Of a stretch of DNA of 64,000 nt, positions 60,072 through 64,000 are shown piece after piece. This DNA is from Longimonas halophila (GTDB lineage: Bacteria; Bacteroidota; Rhodothermia; Rhodothermales; Salinibacteraceae): the NCBI RefSeq assembly GCF_002554705.1, contig NZ_PDEP01000003.1, positions 248,001-312,000 of the forward strand, given 5' to 3'. Every line of letters starts with the position of its first letter. Position 1 is the stretch's first letter. The notes under the pieces are model-generated. The model saw nothing but the letters and a program-made list of their open reading frames with translations, was not told the DNA's origin and made no database searches. The position numbers and the translations under genes were made by a program.

Positions 60072-62510
60072 CTAAAACGACGTAGACACGCCAAACCGGA
60101 CATTACGCCCCGCCGAGAGCGCATAGCCTTTGTAGGTGTCGAGGAAGTCGCGGTAGGTGGTGTCGAACACGTTGTCGACGCCAACCGAGAGTGTGAGCGG
60201 CACGCCGATGCCGGTGCGCAGCGTGCCCTGCGCTTCCGCGTTGACTACGGTATAGGCTTGCGTAGACGCTGTGCCGAAGGGTGGCCCGAAGTCGCCGTCA
60301 AACTGCGAGAACGGCTCAAAGCGCCCGGCGGCGTCTTTGTCGAGGGCGTGCTTCACGGTGATCTCTACGCTCGGGTTGCGGAATCGGTCGGTGCCGCGGG
60401 GCACCCAGCGCGCAAAACCCGAAACGGTGTTGGATGGAAGCAGCGGCAGGTCGCCATCGCCGCCGTTGGTGCCTAAGCCGGTGCCGGTGCCTCCGAGAAT
60501 GGCCGTGCTGCCGCCCACCTGCAGCCACGGCTGTACACTCGTTTCAATGGTCGCCTCGATGCCCGGAATGACGGCATCGGTCTGCGCCGCAGCGTATATG
60601 GGCAGCCCGCTCCCAGCGTTGGTATCGCCGGTGTTTTGCAGGTAGATGTAGTTCGAGATGGCGTTGACGTATCCGGTAAGCTCGGCCGTTATGCGGTCGC
60701 GGCGCACACGGAACGACAGATCGGCGCTGTAGGAGCGCTCGGGGTCCAGGTCGGGGTTACCCACCTGAAACGCGGCAACGCCTCCGTGCACACCGCTGGC
60801 ATATAGCTCAAAGACGCTGGGCGCGCGGAACCCGGCCCCCAGGTTTGTGGCCAGCGCCATGCCGTTGCCCAGTGCGTAGTTGGCGCCCGCCGAGCCCGAG
60901 AGCGTGGTGTACGTATTTTCGAGCTGGTCTGGGTCCTGGGTACGCTGGTTCGGAACGGCCTCAATAGTGCGCAGGTCAACGCGTCCGCCCAGCGACAGGG
61001 TGAGCGCATCGAACTCGGCGTCCTCGAAGACAAAGAGTCCGGCATTCCAGGTACGGGCTGAGGGTTGCAGTTCGGCGGGGCCACGCGTGTCGGCGTCCTG
61101 GTGCTGCACCTCGACGCCGATGGTGCCGCTCAGTGGACCCACAGGCGGATGCACAAGCTCCAGGCGTCCGGTGTAGATGTCGGTTTTCAGGTCCAGAGGG
61201 TAGTCGAATCCACCCAGTCCGCCGTTGTCGCGAATCGTGGCAAGCGTCACATCGCCGCTGCCGGGTGCGGACTGCCGGATGGAGCGCTGCCAGCTTAAGC
61301 GTGGTTTGAGCACCAGATCCCCTGCGGTGAGCGTGCCCTTCAGCAGCACGTTGCTGTGCTCCAGGTTCTGCCCGACGCCGTCGGGGGGATTGTTGACATT
61401 CCCCTGGGGCCCGCCGGTGGGCAGCGCAAAGTTGTGGGCATTTTGCCAGTAGTCACCGTGCAGCTGCAGGCTCCCAAAGTCGCCCTGCACGCCGACCTGT
61501 CCGTAAGCGCTCCACTGCTCAAAGTTGGTGAAGGGCACCTCGCCGGTGTACTTCGGATCGCCAAACGTGCCGCCATTGCCCGTTTCAAAGAAGGTCGGCG
61601 CATCCGGTGCGTGGTAGTTGCCCGCCACGCGCCGCTCGGCCCCTACACGCCAGCCGACATTGCCTTGGGCCACCTGCAGGTCGATGGATCCGGCACGCTC
61701 GTTGTTGTTGGTGTAGTACTGGGTGGATGCGGAGCCCTCGGCCTCCACCTGGCCTGAACTGGACGTGGGGGCGGGCTTGCTGATGACATTGATGGCGCCG
61801 CCCAGCGCATCCGAGCCATACAGGATGCTGCTTACGCCGCGCACCACCTCCACGCGCTCGGCTTCGCTGGCGTTGGTGGTGGGAAAGTGACGTACGCCGA
61901 ACTGGTAGAACTCTTGGGCCACCCCGTCTTTGAGCAGCTTCACACGGTTGCCACTCAGTCCGCGCAGCACCGGCTTGCCTGCTTGCGAGCCCGTCTTGAT
62001 GGAGGAGACCCCGCGCACGTTGTCTTGCAGCAGGTCGCCGAGGGCGGCCCCGCGCTGCGACTCCAACTCTTGCAGCCCCATCACATCAACGCTCTGGGGC
62101 GCGCGAAGCGTGCTGCGCGCCCGGGCCGTGCCAGTCACGGTTACACCGTCTACCTCCAGTACGCGCGTCTGCAAGGTGGCGTCTACCGTCGTGGTTTCGC
62201 CTGCGGTGACCTGCACCTCGCGGACTACAGTGCGATAGCCCACAAACCGAAACTCCAGCAGGTGCTCGCCGGTCGGCAGGCCGTCAATTTCGTAGGTGCC
62301 GTCAGCGTCGGTCGTGGTGCCGCGCTGCAGCGTGAGGTCAACGATTTGGACGTCGGGGAGCGGCTCCCCTTCATCGTCAACCACCGTACCAGCTACGGTG
62401 CCGCGGTTGGTCTGCGGAGCGTTGGCCTGGCTCCATGCCGTTAGCGGCGTGCCCGCCATGAAAAGAAGCAATACACATGCGTGTCGTACAATAGAGCGAA
62501 TCATACCCAT
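60072..62510 (-). CDS. TonB-dependent outer-membrane receptor 2
   Basis: 812 aa. Signal peptide ends near TAWSQA. A carboxypeptidase-like domain (GTVAGTVVDDEGEPLPDVQI) is followed by the plug (LQDNVRGVSSIKTGSQAGKP; VLRGLSGNRVKLLKDGVAQE; VVRGVSSILYGSDALGGAIN) and a barrel ending in Phe (NVRFGVSTSF). The FYQFGVRHFPTTNASE stretch after the plug start resembles zinc and metal receptors of the ZnuD type (recalled, not searched). First receptor of the two cassettes. Confidence 0.92.
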   Translation of the reverse strand: MGMIRSIVRHACVLLLFMAGTPLTAWSQANAPQTNRGTVAGTVVDDEGEPLPDVQIVDLTLQRGTTTDADGTYEIDGLPTGEHLLEFRFVGYRTVVREVQVTAGETTTVDATLQTRVLEVDGVTVTGTARARSTLRAPQSVDVMGLQELESQRGAALGDLLQDNVRGVSSIKTGSQAGKPVLRGLSGNRVKLLKDGVAQEFYQFGVRHFPTTNASEAERVEVVRGVSSILYGSDALGGAINVISKPAPTSSSGQVEAEGSASTQYYTNNNERAGSIDLQVAQGNVGWRVGAERRVAGNYHAPDAPTFFETGNGGTFGDPKYTGEVPFTNFEQWSAYGQVGVQGDFGSLQLHGDYWQNAHNFALPTGGPQGNVNNPPDGVGQNLEHSNVLLKGTLTAGDLVLKPRLSWQRSIRQSAPGSGDVTLATIRDNGGLGGFDYPLDLKTDIYTGRLELVHPPVGPLSGTIGVEVQHQDADTRGPAELQPSARTWNAGLFVFEDAEFDALTLSLGGRVDLRTIEAVPNQRTQDPDQLENTYTTLSGSAGANYALGNGMALATNLGAGFRAPSVFELYASGVHGGVAAFQVGNPDLDPERSYSADLSFRVRRDRITAELTGYVNAISNYIYLQNTGDTNAGSGLPIYAAAQTDAVIPGIEATIETSVQPWLQVGGSTAILGGTGTGLGTNGGDGDLPLLPSNTVSGFARWVPRGTDRFRNPSVEITVKHALDKDAAGRFEPFSQFDGDFGPPFGTASTQAYTVVNAEAQGTLRTGIGVPLTLSVGVDNVFDTTYRDFLDTYKGYALSAGRNVRFGVSTSF

Positions 62511-62664
62511 ACCAATCAGAATACCCAGACAAGCGACCCATGATCATAGACAGTGGGGCGCGCCGTCTTAACAGCACAGGCAAGCGTGGGGGGATGCAAC
62601 ATGGCTTTCGCCAAGCTACAGGTACATCACAGAATGCGATGCATGCAGCATGCGTGCCCGATCG

Positions 62665-63024
62665 TTAAGCATGCGCGCGGGCATGGGGCGGGCCGCGGGT
62701 AGGAGGAGGCAGAACCGCGCTGTGCGATCCAGATGTGGGTTGCACAGGCACCGTGACGAGGCGAACCCCGTAGGCATGCACAACCGGGCTGCGCAACGGC
62801 GGTACGGCATGAACAACCGCGCTGCACAGTGTACAGTCGACATCGGCATGGGATGTGTCCGTGGTCCACCGTGCCGGAACGGCCTCGCACTGTGGTACCC
62901 CATGATGGCCTTGGTGCGACCCCGCACTGGCATGATGCGCCGCATGTACGCTGGGCGCAATGATGCCTCCCATCACAAACAGCGCCAGAAGCGCGGCGGC
63001 TGCTATGTGACGCGAAGTGACCAT
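62665..63024 (-). CDS. small secreted His-rich CxxC protein, cassette 1
   Basis: 119 aa from the ATG at 63024 (MVTSRHIAAAALLALFVMGG). Signal peptide about 1-27. The mature part starts VHAAHHASAGSHQGHHGVPQ and holds DVDCTLCSAVVHAVPPL. The same order of His stretch, DCTLC motif and Pro/His tail as the protein at 59641-59958 shows they are paralogues. It precedes TonB receptor 2 by 154 bp and is the first gene of the metal-related cluster, divergent from the NUDIX gene. Likely a periplasmic metal-binding or sensing accessory (inference). Confidence 0.78.
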   Translation of the reverse strand: MVTSRHIAAAALLALFVMGGIIAPSVHAAHHASAGSHQGHHGVPQCEAVPARWTTDTSHADVDCTLCSAVVHAVPPLRSPVVHAYGVRLVTVPVQPTSGSHSAVLPPPTRGPPHARAHA

Positions 63025-63149
63025 GGGTGTGCAGTGCGTGTGTATTGGCTTGAGACACTCCACTGAATGAACCCTTGGCCATCCTGTTCCGCTGTGTTTT
63101 TGGATGCGGGAGCGCTATCTACGTATTGCAACCACACGTTCCAGACGAC

Positions 63150-63674
63150 ATGAATCCCCCGGACGAGCTTCCTGAAGGTCGCAAACCGCACTCCGCCACC
63201 ACACGATCGGTCTCAGTGCGCGTGGTGGATGTGTATCCGTACCGGATACAGCGTGATACGCCTGAACTTTTGGTGCTCCGCCGATCGGACCAGGCATCGT
63301 ACGCGGGCACCTGGCGGATGGTGGGCGGCACAATGGAAGCGGACGAAACGGCCTGGCAGGCTGCGCTGCGCGAGCTTCGGGAAGAGACGGGCCTTGTGCC
63401 TGAGCAGTTCTGGGCGCTGCCCTCGCTCAACCACTTCTATGAGTGGCAGCACGACCGCATCAATTTGATTCCGGCGTTTGCCGCAGCGGTCAGCGGCCCA
63501 CCTACGCTTAACCACGAGCACGATGGCTGGGCCTGGGTATCGGTGGGCGAGGCCGAGCAGCGACTGCAGTGGCCCGAACAGCAGCGCCTGGCCCGGCTGG
63601 TCGCGTCGATGTGCGCGCAGGGCGTGCCTAAAGCGCTGCAGATTCCTGTGGATGCAGCATCCCACACGACATAG
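63150..63674 (+). CDS. NUDIX hydrolase
   Basis: 174 aa from the ATG at 63150 (MNPPDELPEGRKPHSATTRS); an upstream ATG at 63075 adds a non-conserved leader. The Nudix box is complete: GGTMEADETAWQAALREL followed by REETGL (Gx5Ex7REUxEExGU). VDVYPYRIQRDTPELLVLRR precedes it, and the tail has EHDGWAWVSVGEAEQRL. Small cytosolic nucleotide-pyrophosphate hydrolase, close in pattern to dihydroneopterin triphosphate/dATP pyrophosphatases. Substrate not certain. Confidence 0.9.
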   Translation: MNPPDELPEGRKPHSATTRSVSVRVVDVYPYRIQRDTPELLVLRRSDQASYAGTWRMVGGTMEADETAWQAALRELREETGLVPEQFWALPSLNHFYEWQHDRINLIPAFAAAVSGPPTLNHEHDGWAWVSVGEAEQRLQWPEQQRLARLVASMCAQGVPKALQIPVDAASHTT

Positions 63675-63684
63675 CTCCATGCAG

Positions 63685-63719
63685 CAGCGGCTCGCCAGCG
63701 TAATGCCAGCGAGCCGCTG
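63685..63719. terminator. putative terminator between NUDIX gene and the next gene
   Basis: CAGCGGCTCGC (63685-63695) pairs perfectly with GCGAGCCGCTG (63709-63719), 11 bp after the NUDIX stop, followed by ATTATG only. Position supports a role for it. Confidence 0.6.
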
Positions 63720-63814
63720 ATTATGGGCGCCGGTACCAACCAAGCGCGCCCGTTCATTATGTGATTTTGCCGTGATACGCCTTCCATCTCCCTGCTGTGC
63801 GGCATCCTCATGGC

Positions 63815-64000
63815 CTACTGAAACAGCGCGGGAATGGGCGTCGTGGTGGACACGCTCGACGCCGAGGGGGTCACCTGTTGGGTTGAGGCCGGCGTCTGGG
63901 CCGTCTGTGTGCTGGTATCGGTGGTCGTCAGGCTGGCATACAGTCCCAGCGCCATGATCGCGAAGATAACCAGCGATCCGGCCAGGCGGAACCGGTTGTA
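63815..64000 (-). CDS. C-terminal part of a membrane protein, partial at window edge
   Basis: 62 codons are visible from the right edge to TAG at 63815. One hydrophobic segment (GSLVIFAIMALGLYASL) is followed by a Thr/Ser/Pro/Gln-rich tail (TDTSTQTAQTPASTQQVTPS). The tail is low-complexity and probably outside the membrane. Not recognised; the start lies outside the window. Confidence 0.55.
   Translation of the reverse strand, partial: YNRFRLAGSLVIFAIMALGLYASLTTTDTSTQTAQTPASTQQVTPSASSVSTTTPIPALFQ

Noticed and set aside
1..64000. CRISPR arrays, rRNA or tRNA genes
   Set aside because: No regularly spaced short repeats and no tRNA- or rRNA-like segments were recognised on either strand.

Overview
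The window is GC-rich, densely coded DNA with acidic, Asp/Glu-rich proteins and no clear Shine-Dalgarno motifs at the starts I checked. It encodes a Bat (VWA/TPR) aerotolerance-type cluster, a DUF5117-type zinc protease, UPF0164/PorV-like and TonB-dependent outer-membrane proteins, a Por-type (T9SS-like) C-terminal sorting domain and an amphi-Trp protein. Together these point to a halophilic member of the Rhodothermota/Bacteroidota, close to Salinibacter in lifestyle. That assignment is an inference from gene content; there is no rRNA or tRNA in the window to anchor it.

Layout. 1-9196 (minus strand): a Bat/MoxR-associated cluster (DUF58 protein, BatD-like protein, BatA, then BatB and BatC). 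It carries a sirtuin between its members, and about 3 kb of unrelated genes (nitrilase, SpoIIAA-like protein, three small membrane or hypothetical proteins) separates batA from batB. 9500-12704 (plus): a cobalamin riboswitch followed by class I ribonucleotide reductase genes nrdB and nrdA. 12892-21370: a Tat-exported phosphoesterase, a broken vapBC pair, a HEPN protein, an alpha/beta hydrolase and an fbpABC-type iron ABC importer with a palindromic candidate operator. 21573-28333: a zinc protease frameshifted in a G10 tract, an outer-membrane beta-barrel protein, recG and an amphi-Trp protein, separated by repeat-rich intergenic DNA. 29290-40729: a glycerol/dihydroxyacetone regulon, with glpK, glpD, a porin, an uncharacterised permease, dhaK, dhaL and a full-length dhaM co-directional and a divergent DeoR/GlpR-type regulator. 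glpK has an in-frame TAG stop. 41243-42130: an integron-integrase-like protein that lost its catalytic residues. 42221-54707: mostly single housekeeping or exported-protein genes (SDR, LolA-like protein, TrmH, Uma2, methyltransferase, lipoprotein, FG-GAP repeat protein, DUF3179 protein, dihydroorotase, AhpD-like protein). 54781-55834: a roughly 1-kb island bounded by 64-bp direct repeats of a terminator, holding the tail of a tyrosine recombinase and an AT-rich orphan gene. 56538-63024: two tandem cassettes, each a small secreted His-rich CxxC protein followed by a TonB receptor, plus an Asp/His-rich lipoprotein; probably metal acquisition. The window ends with a NUDIX hydrolase and a partial membrane protein.

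The most unusual material is the terminator-flanked island, the catalytically dead integrase-like gene beside an AT-rich intergenic region, the repeat family that truncates vapC, and three candidate decay or phase-switch events (vapC, glpK, protease signal peptide).
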